From the NCBI RefSeq assembly GCF_000226095.1, contig NC_016477.1:3348001-3412000 (forward strand): 64,000 nt of DNA, written 5' to 3'. The number at the start of each line of letters is the position of its first letter. Positions within the stretch are counted from its first letter, which is position 1. Origin of the DNA: Thermothelomyces thermophilus ATCC 42464. Its lineage: Eukaryota > Ascomycota > Sordariomycetes > Sordariales > Chaetomiaceae. The translations under genes and the position numbers were made by a program. Of this stretch, positions 32,816-44,690 are shown piece by piece. Under the pieces are notes generated by a model. It was not told the DNA's origin and made no database searches. It saw only the letters and a list, made by a program, of their open reading frames with translations.

Positions 32816-34620
32816 GATGACTGCTTGGAGTGCGAGAGTTCGTAAAGTGGTTTGGTGGTGGTGAAACACTGGAGAGCAGCAGTTGGAGGTGAAGAAATAA
32901 AGAGGAAGTCGAAAAGCTGCAAGCGCAAAGCTGCAAGCGCGCAGCTGTATGTGCCTTTACCCTTGCTACAACGGTGCGGCGCCTGCAAGTTCACTAGCGA
33001 ACGGAACAGTGCAGGATTGGGACCAACAGTGGGGACCCATTCTCGACAACTGGCTGGTGGGGCCCACACTGCCAATGCTTGGAATGCTCAGCCGAAGGAT
33101 CTCGGTGCCGACCCATCCGACAACCGCCCACCGCAGTCCAGCTGTGCCCTTTGAACGCCAATTTGAAAGGAGGCGGGGAGTGGCCAAGAGGCATTGTTAA
33201 GAGTTCAGACAGCGTGGAGGGTGCAGAATGCCTTTGGCTATTTGTATGTGCGTACTTATGTACCTCCGTACCTGTCGTATGTATGGACATACGAAATACA
33301 GCTAACTGCGGAATACGCAGTCTAAGTGTGGTAACAGCCCTGCCTCCTGGGCCCGGTCCTCCACACGAGACGGAGCGGAGCCGATTCCGCTGGCGCGAGT
33401 CTAGGTATGTGGGGTCCCGCGGCAGTGCAGTCTCGGCGCCGATCGAGTCGCTCGGGACTGGGCTTGTCGCTCTCGGGATTGGCGACCCGAGATCGGACAG
33501 GCCGATCCGGAAGAGTCCACCGTACTTCGACGGAATACTGCGAAGCGTGGCTGTAATCGGCACCTGCAGTAGTGTACAAAATGAAAACACAATTGAGATG
33601 GGATGACGCGGCATCAGTGGCACGTGCCCAACCCCAGGATAGGAACTGGGGGGAGCGAGATGAAACACTGAAAATAAAAAGGAAAAAAGGAAAAAAAAGA
33701 CTAATTGCTTGCAATGATATATAATGATTCCTTTTGGCACTAGTTTAGGTACGGAGGTATTTGATGGTTTATTTGCGAAAGAAAAAACCCTGCCTCGGGC
33801 CACAGACAGCTGAACATTCAGAGTGGGCCCACCCAGAATACCTTCACGGCCACCATGCCTTGGGAACTGGTCAGGCTACGTGATGGCCAGACGACAACAG
33901 CTTAACGAAACAATGCCGCCCTTGTGTGAAAGCCGGATTTTTTTCTCTGTTGGATTTCCAAGAATGCTCCATACAGGTGATCATTTGGATGAGGTGAAGT
34001 TTATGTTGTTGCACTACTTAGCCGGAATACATACATACATACATACAGAATGTGGCTGTGGCATTCTGCAAGGTTCTGAGCGAGGCATTACATGCCACAA
34101 AAGTTGCACTTACAGTAATTACATGTGCCTGTAACTGCCCTATCGAAATAATGGTGTCATGGCAACATGTCACGCGTTTTCGCTCACTTTTCAAGTTCGA
34201 GGAAGGGGTATCGGAGCTTGTGTTACTAATAAATCTTCCAGTCAACCATGACACGAGAGTTGGGCTATGCTTGACGTTCTTGACCCCTGCTTTTCCCACG
34301 ATGCTGTTACACTCGAGACTTTGACCGAATTCACTGACATTTCAAAACCTCTTGTTTAGAGCGCAGGCGAAAAGGGAGCATTTCATAAATATCCAATGAT
34401 GCCTGCAGGAAACCAGATCTTAATGCTTATAAGGAGGCCTATCTGGTATTCCCAGGCTTTTCCCGTGGAAAGCAACAAGAACCGTCTAAAGAGACTAAGA
34501 GATACAAATATCCATTGCCATCGCTAACGACTAATTACAGGACACACAGGGCTTCTGCCGACCCCATCATGACCCTAACAAACAACTCTTCCCTGACACG
34601 GTAGCTAGTAATTAGCTTCT
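32816..34620. other. CYSTM promoter and island edge, no gene seen
   Basis: Overlapping frames of 175 (+) and 269 (-) codons at 32,994-33,803 have mixed composition and no family features, so they were not called. The stretch contains a TATGTACCTCCGTACC motif near 33,258, a palindromic CATACGAAATACAG segment near 33,290 and an (ATAC)n microsatellite at about 34,027-34,046. Dinucleotides stay non-RIP up to the LTR at 34,621. Confidence 0.5.
34027..34046. repeat. (ATAC)n microsatellite
   Basis: Five tetranucleotide units in intergenic DNA close to the right edge of the island. Confidence 0.85.
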
Positions 34621-34830
34621 TGCCGAACGCAGTGGGAGCTCCGGGAGCGTTGAAAGCAGTCTACAGTAGGTGGCTATACAAAGGAGACAGTGCCTTATTG
34701 AAACTATCTATAAAGGAGACAAAAAGGAGTAGTATTTATAGACAAAGGGACTGGCTAATGCGTTAAACAGCCTTATATAGCTGTGGCAAACGCGTGGCTA
34801 ATACGTTTAGAAGCTCTACAGCTTCCGACA
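34621..34830 (-). repeat. 3' LTR of Copia-A, right edge of gene island
   Basis: This 210-bp LTR is the reverse complement of 3,766-3,978. On the + strand it begins TGCCGAACGC and ends TTCCGACA, followed by the complement of the same polypurine tract (CACCCCCTAG). Differences from the left copy are mainly transitions plus a few small indels. Confidence 0.85.
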
Positions 34831-35352
34831 CACCCCCTAGTTAAAGGCGATAGTCGTTTAACTACACTTTATAGTGATACTGTTCTTGGTGTTATGTCCT
34901 TTGTTACTCTTACCTCGATGGCTCCTTTAGGGGGCCTGCCTTCCGTATTCGGAAGTCTAAAAGAGTTAAGTATGGTAGAGCAATTCCTTTGAAGCTATAG
35001 ATTAAATATAGCCATTGTAACCCTAGTAGCGATAGTATTACTAGTTTTAATTATAATAATAATAATAGAATGACGCCTCCTATGCTCGAATTAACGGATG
35101 ACTTGTCGGGTACGCCTGTTACGAACACTATAACTATTAGTAGGTTGACTCCTACTCCTATAATGCCTTGAAAGTGTAAGTGTGCTAGAGCTTCTAAATT
35201 ATAAGTATTTCTATTATCTCTATTTAATTAATTTTATACTAGTTTTATAGTTTTCTAGTGCTTTGCTAATCGTATTAAGATTATTTAAGCTAACTAAATA
35301 TAGTAATATTAAAGCTAGTAAGCTTTATAAGGTGCCTTATGAAATATATATA

Positions 35353-36660
35353 TTATTATTATTATCATCATTATTATTATACTATTATGCTAATAAGCAT
35401 GCTAGAGCCTCTCTAGTTATATATAAAGAAAACCGTGCTTAATAGGCCGGATAAAAACCTCTGTCCTGCCTTTAATGCCTAATCTGGAGTACTAATATAC
35501 TACAAAGAAAAGGAGAAGTGGCTAGAATAGCCCTATAGAGGCCTCGTTTCCCGGTCTAGCCTCCTTACAAGGCGGTATTCCGGAAGCCTCCCTAGGTCCA
35601 TTAGCTACTATAGAACCCTCCTTACTAAATGATGGTTACAGACCCCTATACCTTGTAAAACAAGGTCTAGGTCCCTTTGCGACCGTATTTCCTAAGATTC
35701 CCACGTTCGGCTTCTTAGTAGGTTCGGGCACTATATAACTAGGTGCTCGACGGTCTCCCTCCCCTAGCCATAGGTATAGTAGGGGGTACTAACCCCTAGG
35801 ACTTGAACCCTAAATAGGAAGTCACGGAGGCCAATAGCCCCTATACAGGCCTGTACTAGTAGGGAGCTCTAGGCCTTTATAAGGCCCTAGTGCCTTTATA
35901 GGCCCTCCCCTATAAAAACTAAGCGTAGGGGGTCCTTGTCTGATACGTGCCATATCCTCCTGCCGGCTTGGTCGGCCGTCTAACGGTTGCTCTAGCTGGC
36001 TAATACGGCCAGTTCCGTAGCCTGTGGCCTTCTTTATAGGGTCTATAGGGGGGGTTGACCCCCTCTGTAGCCCTTCTAAACCTACTGCCGGACCGTTGAC
36101 CTTGCTACCTCCAGGGCTATAGGCTTCGGCTCCTAGCCCCTTGCCCTGGCCCTTCTCTTCCGGAACCTCTGGCTTAGCCTATTATAGGCCTATTAGATAA
36201 GAGCCCTTATAGGGACCCGGGAGGTCCCCGGACCTGCCCCGGTCTGTAAGAGCGGTTAGTCAAGTTTAGCTTCGAAGTCGGCTAGCCTCTTGTTAAGATA
36301 GAGGTCGAGGGGTGGTACCTAGGCTTCTGTTTCGAGGCACCGGATAGGGGTAGCCTTGTAGGCCCTGGTAACCACTCGAAGGGCCTTGTGTTAGGCCTTT
36401 GATAGTTCCTTAGCAGGGCCTTCCGGCTTACCCCCTGGCTTGGTAGGCTTATAGAAGTTCGAGGCCCCGTAAGCTAGGGCGTTGCGGATGCACTTGGTAT
36501 AGACCTCGTGGGCCCGTAGGAGGCCAGGGCCCTAGGTCTTTGTAGCGAGCCTGGTCAGGGCGAACTCCTAGGTTTCTAGCTTCTTGGCTACCTTTGCGTA
36601 GTAGGGGCCCCATTGTAGCCTCCAGTCTAGCCAGACCCCGAGGAATCTGGCCTATAGAAT
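35353..36660 (-). mobile_element. 5'-truncated LINE (non-LTR retrotransposon) inside Copia-A
   Basis: This stretch is absent from the left Copia-A copy, where flanking sequence is continuous around 3,160-3,190. On the - strand, 36,650-36,260 encodes the region just after a LINE reverse transcriptase: RFLGVWLDWRL, then a YAKVAKKLE helix, TRLATKT, LLRAHEVYTKCIRNALAYGAS and ALRVVTRAYKATP, with in-frame TAGs. The insert ends in a TAA-like simple repeat (35,353-35,382 on the + strand), the expected 3' tail. AT-rich flanks (ATATATATA) on both sides fit a target-site duplication. It is more GC-rich than its host element. A Tad1-like clade is likely for an ascomycete but not proven. Confidence 0.65.
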
Positions 36661-39600
36661 GTATATATAGTTAGCTCTAGTAGGACATTCTTTTAGTAAA
36701 TGTTATAATCATTCCGTCGCTAGCTCCTGTTATTACCATTATACCTATAGTTTCTATAAGTGTAAGGAGATATATACTAATTGCCTATATGTCTAATAGC
36801 TCTTGTAATGCTTATACTAACTGTAATAGTAGTCCTACTTCTTACGTTAGGTCGGTAAAGGATTTGACGAAGGCTTTACTAGATAGAGCTAAGGCTTTTA
36901 TAAGTCCCTAGATCCTAAACTCTAGATCCTAAACCTTTACCTCTAATGTATAGGCGAATCGCTAATAGTTATATATAGGATCTTAAGAAGTTATATATAG
37001 TCCTTTAGAGTGACTTAAAACATGCTAGTATAGACAATATAGAGGAGTATAAGCCTGATAAGGCTAAACTTACGTGTTTTACAAAGATCGCCTACTCTAT
37101 ATATAATATCTTCTACTAGTTAGACAAAATTAAGGAAGCTTATAATGCTTACGTTAACGTATTTAATGACGTATTAGGCGCTATATCGTCGCCTAGCTAG
37201 GATAAAGGCAAAGGTAAGGCTATTAATCCTAGCAATGGCTAATGGCAATAGATAGGAAGTATTAGGTAATAGTTTACTTAGCGAATTTGACTTATTTTCT
37301 ACCCCCTAGTTATATAAGCCTATAACTAATATCTTAAAGATTAAGGAGAGCTTTCTAGCGCTTAAAGGCTTATTAGCTAAGTCGTTTAGTAAGCCTATCT
37401 ACTAGTATTTAACTAGTTAGTAGATATATAGCTTTAAATGTTCCTTTCGTTACTTCCTGGTATAACTATATATTATAGATATCTATATACTATAGGTAAG
37501 TATTAATATATTTATTCTTAGCTATTATTAGTTAAATAGTTCACTAATTATTATAGTAGATATTCTAGGGTTCCCTAAGCTTAAGATTAATATCTATAAA
37601 TAGCCTTTTAAGTGCTATAGCCTCTCTTGCTATAAGGGAGAGCATTAGAAGTTCTACTTTAGTGCTTAACGTTATAATAGTATCCTAGTATAATACCTTC
37701 TATATAATAAGACCTCTAAATGGGAAGAAAATATATCCCTATAACAAATACTACATATCTAAATCATCTATATATAACGTGTCCCTAGCGATTATAAGCA
37801 TCGGACTTTCTAGCGCTTACTCTCCTCTATATTAGATTAATAGGTAAGAGCTCCTAAATAGATATCTTACTACTTACTACGCTTCTAACAAGTGGTTTAG
37901 TCCTAGGTTAGTTAGGTATCGAGAGAGTACTAAACAGGCGTATACAACGTCTAGACGTAGTATAACTATATAGTATAGGATTAATCCAATAAGCTCTTAA
38001 TACTCTTTGATCTATATACTAGTAACGCTCTCTTTAAACTTCTTAAGTTCTTTATAGCTTAAGAGAGTTAGCTTGTACGCGTTGGACGTATCTAGCCTAT
38101 ATCTTCTCGCTACCTTTCTAATATATTAGTTATAGACTAACTATATCTTACGTATAGGTCGGTCTCAACCCTAATGCTAAGGAACTAACTAATATTACCT
38201 TGCTTATGGACGTCGTATCGAGCTTTAATTCCTTCTATTACTAGCTTAGCCGTTATAGCGTTACTTTTATAGAAGAAGACCAAGAAATCGTCAATATAGA
38301 AGATTAGAATAACTTATTTATTATAGCTTAAGAAGAGGCACTTCTCTTTGCCTAATAATTCTATACCTAAATCTAATAGCGTTTTATAGAACTCCTTATA
38401 CTATAAGAGTGGCAAGTCTCTTAAGCTATATAGAGCTCTTCATAACTCTATATATTTCCCTAGCTACTTAAATTCTTCTAGTAATTCGTAGACAATAGAA
38501 TCGTCTTCCGGTCGTTTAATATTAAGGAACGCTTATACTATATCGAATTACTTAACTTCTAAATCGAAGTATATAGCGATCGCTATTATTATATGGAATG
38601 ACTATACTACTAGAGTAGCTATATATGTACTTTCTACTAAGCTAATATCTTATAGATCTCCTTATATATAGATCCTTGCCTTACACTTCTCTAAGAAACC
38701 GTCTTTATTAAACTTATATATAAAGACCTATTTTAACGGGATAGGTCACGCTCTCGCTTACTTATATAGTACGATCTTCTACGTTCCCCTACTCTCTAAG
38801 TTATATATCTCCTCGCAAGCCGTATCTCTAAACTATTATTCTAACAGGTAGTTATATAGGTCTCGCTAGTTAGTAGAAACGTAAGCAAGATCGTCAATAT
38901 ACTAATGTAGCTTATTTAGGGCTATTCTAAGGTATATAGCATCCTTCTATTATATAGCGGTAGTAAACACTATATATATTATTCTTATGCTCTAGTCCTC
39001 TAGGTAAGCTTCCTATTAATTAGGTAGGTAGGTCTTATAGAGCTGTCACTAGAGTTCCTTAGTTATATAGATAAAGGAGTAGTAGTAATTGACCTTCTCT
39101 TTATTTTATAGCCGTTTACTTGACTAGATAGGGTCCCTAGGCTTATAAGCCCTCTTCCTACTTCTACCTCTCCTTATAGGAGGTTACTAAGTAGCTTCTT
39201 CTTTACTTCTACCTTCTAGAGGATACATTAGCTAATCTAGACTTTGCTTAACGCTCTATTTCTCCTATTCTATAGCAGGGTATAATATATCGGTAGTACC
39301 GTCTCTAGCTTCTAGCTCTTCCGTCTACTTGTCATATACGCTAGATTCTTCTATAGAAGGCATTCCTCCGTTAGATTCGACGGCTCCCCTATTCTCCCTA
39401 ATGTCTAGTTAGCTAGCTAGCGACTAGGAAGGCCCTAATTTAAACCCTCCTACTTCCTAATAGATATCCCCTTTACTAGCTAGTATAGGGCAAGTTACCA
39501 AGGGCTTAGGCGTATATTTAGAGGTTAAAAGTCCTCTAAAGCTCTCTATCCATTTGGTAAGTTCGTCTGTTACTTACGTCTCTACTATAAGAGTCTCTAG

Positions 39601-40740
39601 GACTAATTACTCGCTTATAGGCTATATATTAGAGAGCTTCCTTACCCTTAAGTCTTAACCCTATTAGAAAGGTTAATCTACCGCCAGACTCTCTTACGAT
39701 AGAGGCGGCCAAGCCACTATAATAGAGTCTTCTACTAGTTATTAGGTCTATTGTAACGCTTCCTAGAGAAAGTCGGTATCCTAGGAATCCTTGCTAAGAT
39801 CGAACTAATTGACTTCCTAGCTTGCTACCGCTAGCGACGACTCTGTTAGTTACTCTTTGTCTAGACGGTAGAAAGTCTTTTTATCGAAGCGAACGTTACA
39901 AGTTATAATGACCTTATCAAGCTTAGGTATCTAAACGTAATAGATATTAGATATACGATATCCTATAAGATACCTTGTCAGCCTATATAGTAGTATCTTA
40001 AAGTCCTTTGTATACCGCTTAGCTTCCCTATCCTTATAAAGAATATACGCTTGGTATCTATATATAAAGATGCTACTTTAGTCTAAGTATAAGTCGCTAG
40101 TTAACGTAATTATTAAACTAGGTCTATATTACCGAAAATACTATTTAAACTAGCTATAAAGTACTTCGTTAGAAGTTCTAAATAAATAAGTACGGCTTAG
40201 GCTTATTACGTATAAATACGCTACCGCTTATATACTTTCCAACTAGAGCTTTATAAGGAGATTTATACTATCTAGTATCTTAATTAAGCGTAAGATTAGT
40301 TCTTACCTTACTTGCTTTACTAGTCCGTTAGGCTTATAGGTATATAAAGGTAAGAGTTTAAGATTAATACTACTTTCTATAGCTTAAGTCTAGTAGTATA
40401 TTAGTATATGCCTTGCTAAACTAATTGTTATAGTATCGTTATCTTACTTAATCTTATGGATAGTAAGCCTATATTAGTATTTTACCTAGCTCTCGAAATT
40501 CTAAATAACTCCTATAATCTAGTCTAGTAACTTTGTTATTAGTAAAAAAGGGAAGAGCTTCCTACTATACTTATTAATAATTATAAGTAGTTATTATAAT
40601 CTATTAATCGCTTTAGGATAGTCAAATAGATCCCAGGCTACTTATTAGAACGAGTATATAAACTTCTACTTAGGTAGTGTTTTCCTAGAAATAACCTTAC
40701 TTATATAAGTATAAATGTAGCTCTCGTACTTAATATATAT

Positions 40741-41189
40741 TAAGCTAGTGCTAACCCTCCAGGGCACCACTCAGCACCTCTAGAACCAAACCTCCGTCTG
40801 GTCAGATAAGGAGGAGCTTCGGCTCAAAAAGTCCAGGGCGTCCGAGTATTCGCGGTCATAGCAGGCAAGTCCGACCATCTGGACGGCAACGACGATAGGA
40901 GCAAAGGTAGCAATAACGATGTCTCTCTAGACAGACATAGAAGAGTCCACTTACGTAGAAAAAGGTACTCTAACTCACAAAAGAAAGAAGAACCACATCT
41001 CGTCACTCTAATCCATTAGAGCAGACGAGTATTGAAAGCTATCTGTTGTCCTTGTCTATCTATCTGGCGCCCCCTGGATAGGCAACCCCTATTTATGCCT
41101 ATTATATATAATAAGCTCTATAGAACCGGAAAAACAAAACTATACCTTATATCCCTCTGGTCATATTAAGAACTTCTAGCCCTAGTCTA
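40741..41189 (-). repeat. 3' LTR of Gypsy-B (end-to-end copy)
   Basis: 449 bp, same length as its partner at 52,232-52,680. It is preceded on the element's sense strand by the purine-rich tract GAAGGGGAAG. Confidence 0.88.
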
Positions 41190-43696
41190 TACTTCCCCTT
41201 CGAATTCGCCCTAAGGCTCCTACTAGCGAATTTGGACCTAAAACTTTACTCGTGTTCCTTATAATGCCTAGCCTATTTAGCTTTACTATTACCTTTAGGT
41301 AAGGGCCGTTTCTTAGACGCCTAATGCCTTTGCTAGGCTTTTACTTCGGTATCTAGTACGTCCTAGCCTATGAATTATAGTAGGTACTTAGGAACTAGCT
41401 TAAGATCTTTAGGCCTTAAGCGTTCGAATAGTAGGGGCCGAGTCTATTTGGCTAGATCATCGTTAGGACAACGCCGACAAGCCTGTCCTTTCTTAGCGGC
41501 TCGGGTCGAGCATATCTCCTATGTTTATATCGGCTTACTCGGCTTCGTCTTGGTCTGACTAGGCGGCCGTTGTATTGCCGAAGGCGCCTACTTTACTAGT
41601 TGCTGCTCCTATGACCCCGAAGGTTTTCCTTATCCTTTTGTAGCTATGACTTGCTCCTCTACCCATTCTATTATACGCTAGTAGATAGCTATCCTTGGTT
41701 TATGGGGATATTCGAGCGCCTATTGAAGTAGCTAAGGTAGCCTAAGTCCCTTAGGTGCCTTGTTGAGGAACCGCTAGACGGTATCGTCTAGGGGAACCTA
41801 GCGATCCTTCTTTATAACTAGTTACTCCTTTGTTAGTAGCAGGTTATCTTCTCCTTCCTCTATTTAGATAGAGATGACTAATTTAGCCTGTCCTGGCTAT
41901 AGCTATAGCTATAGAACTAGCGGCCTATAAAGTGGCTTATCTATAAGCTACCTAGGCGGTTAATAGGGACGGATATCCCTTTAAAGGTTCTTTGGCTTTT
42001 CTAGCTAAAGGGAGCTATTAGGTAGATAGCCTAGAGCTATCCGGATTATCCTAAGCTAGAGTATTAATATCTTATTCTTAGCCTCTATCACTTTTAGCCC
42101 TATATATAGATAACCCTTCTACTAAGGGAGCTTAAGCCGTGCCTTATCTCCCTATTATATCTCCTAAAAGTAGAAATAATAGAACTTAGCTACCTAGATA
42201 CCGTATTCCTATTAGCCCTTTTGCTTTAACGTTGCCTATACTATCGGCTAATATATATAACCTCTAGGCAGTGGAAAAAGAAAGCTAGGGAGAATGACCT
42301 TATCCTATAGAGTCTTGAACAGATCTTTTCGGCTCTACTTATCAGAAGGATAGGAGTCTATATAATAGAGATAGGACTCTATCTAGTTATATATAGCTAC
42401 GGCCTAGTGTAATTGTCGTAAGTAGTAAAGGATTACCTAGAATCGTTTTCTAGCCGCGTCCTTCTATTTTTATAGGGGTAGTACCGACTACTTAGGCTTT
42501 AGGTCGCTAACGGCTTCTAGAAAGATATAGATGTACGGCTTGTAAGATACTAACGTATACCAAAGCAGGTTTAGAAGGTCGTAGCCGTTTAGGTACTCCT
42601 TTCTTAATATAAGCCCTTTAATATCATATAGGCTTACGGCGATGTCATACTAACGCTAGCCGAAGTATGTCTTCCCCCTAGCTATACGGCCTGGTATATG
42701 AAGGAAACAGGTAGCTAACGATCCGCTTGTTAGTCTTAAGACTAGGACTTATAAGCCACTCTAGCCTTTTAACTACAACTTCCCTAGGATAGGGAATAGG
42801 CCTAGCGTATAGTTTATTAAAGAGCTTCTAGGTATTACTACTCCTTAGGTAGTTAGCGATTTCTTCCCCTAGAACCTAAGTTACAAGGAAGTACCAAAGA
42901 AAGAGTCTTAGAGTTTCAGGATCCTCCCCTAAGAGGAGTAAAGGTAGTCCTATACTTAGTTAGCTCGGCCCTCTAGTTAGAGGAAGAGGAACCGATCCTT
43001 CTCTTCTTCTTCGATCTAACTCTCTAACGTTGTCCCTATATGTATTTGCCATCGGAAGACTTACGTAGAGTCGCTCAAAACCTAGATTACTAACATTTGG
43101 AAAAGAATCGCTTAGTAGAACACTTGCCTAATAACGCCTAGCTATCTGACCAGGCAGAGAAGACATTTTATTTAGCGTTTTTACAAGTTAGTAATTTGTG
43201 GTTTATAGTTATTGGTTATAGAAAAGAGAGAGGGGGGGGGGTTAAATTAGGGGGTATTTATAGACTTTCTAGTTCCTCTTAGATGCCTTCCTTATCTGGC
43301 TATTCTAGGCTGTATTTACCGGTTCCGGTGCCATCTGATAGGTAATTATGTTAGCCTCTATATAACTAGGTCATTCTTTATTATAACCCTAAAGAATAAC
43401 CTTAACTTGTGTTTTATCTAGTAGTAACAAAGGAATATAACCTATTATATAATAGGTTATTCTAGCTTAGTTATACTTTCTTCGAATAGAAGTCTAGTAG
43501 TTCTAATGCCCTAACTATTAAATCGTTTAAAGGATAAGTATCCCCTATTTCTCCTTAAACTTCTTTTTACTTTTCTACCCTTCTAACTAACTCTCGCTTA
43601 TAATCGTCTTCCTCTGCTTAGATAGCTAATACTACTTCTTCCTATATTACTTCCCCTTCGAACTTGCTATAAGCTCCTGTAAGCAAGTTTGACTAC

Positions 43697-44690
43697 CATG
43701 TCTACCGAAAGAGTTAAGCGCTAGAGATATAAATCCTCTGTCTAGGAAGACGTGGAAATTGACAAGGATACTAAGCCTATACTTCTCTTAATAACTAACC
43801 AACCGGTAGATTTGACGACTACCTAGGACAATCGGTTTCTTGCGCCTCCTAAGTTCGTATAGGTAGTGAGAGTAGCTTACTTAGAAGATCCCCTAATGCC
43901 TTTAGATTATCTAAAGGTAGCCTTGATATAGTACTAGTATAAACTATTCCTTTTATACTACAGATTCTTCTTTATTAAGTATCCTAAGATATAGGTAGTC
44001 CTATACATTTGCTAGGAGCTAAACCCTAATCCTGATACTTTAGAGCAGATGTTTAGAATCCTAAGACTTGCTCCTACCTATATAGAATTCTTCCGTACCT
44101 ACAAGGGAGCTCTAGCGAAGCGGTTATACCCGGTTTTCATAGAAATCAATAACGGTGGTCTGTTTAGTCAGTGGATTTACACTATAGTTACCCGCTAGGC
44201 CCGAGTCCTCGGTTTGTTCATCTAGGTGTTTAAGGACATATAAGAATAACTTCCTCCCTCTAGTTAGAGGAAGAGTTAACTAGGGATATAGGAATCTGGC
44301 ACCGTGCTAGGCCTACGAATAGTCTTACTAAAGGTCGATAATTGAGGTTATCCCTCTAAGGAATAAGAAGCCTGTCACTATCTACGCTATATGGCCATTC
44401 TATAGCTATATTTTAATAGGTCCTGTCCTAGATAGATAGTATAGAAACTATTATTAGAGTGATAAGAAGTGCTTATAGGAAAAAGTGGTTAACGATAGCT
44501 CCTAAGATCCTAACCCTTAGCTTATAGGTCGGGCCAAATTTAACCTTAATAGCTAGCTAAAGAATGTCTAGCTAGTAACGTAGAAAAAGAGCTCTCTAAT
44601 TTCAACGGATTTAGATAGTATAGTTAGAGATCAATAGGCAGCTTATAAACGGGGTAAACGGCGTCTACAGGTAGGGAACTAGGGATTTAG
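43697..44690 (+). other. Opposite-strand coding-like region inside Gypsy-B (fossil)
   Basis: A stretch with coding character on the + strand, antisense to the element's gag-pol, lies between integrase and the 3'-terminal sense frame. The same region in the same place recurs in the other copy (about 57,196-58,170). It is RIP-mutated and not intact. No family is recognised. Confidence 0.45.

Larger units (their letters stand above)
34621..40740 (-). mobile_element. Ty1/Copia-type element A, right copy, 3' segment (fossil)
   Basis: Read on the - strand this holds, from high to low coordinates: integrase-like sequence (about 40,700-39,300), reverse transcriptase with the Y-x-D-D box near 38,300, Copia-type RNase-H-proximal sequence (about 38,050-37,850), a 3' region, and the LTR at 34,621-34,830. 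It is heavily RIP-mutated and broken many times over. It is interrupted by a LINE (about 35,353-36,660) and by Gypsy-B at 40,741, and continues at 52,681. Part of 36,990-37,790 is unassigned. Confidence 0.75.

Noticed and set aside
32994-33803. 269-codon open frame on the - strand
   Set aside because: It overlaps the CYSTM promoter, has mixed composition, a Phe-rich N-terminus from an A/T-rich tract, and no family features; a 175-codon frame is open on the other strand over the same DNA.
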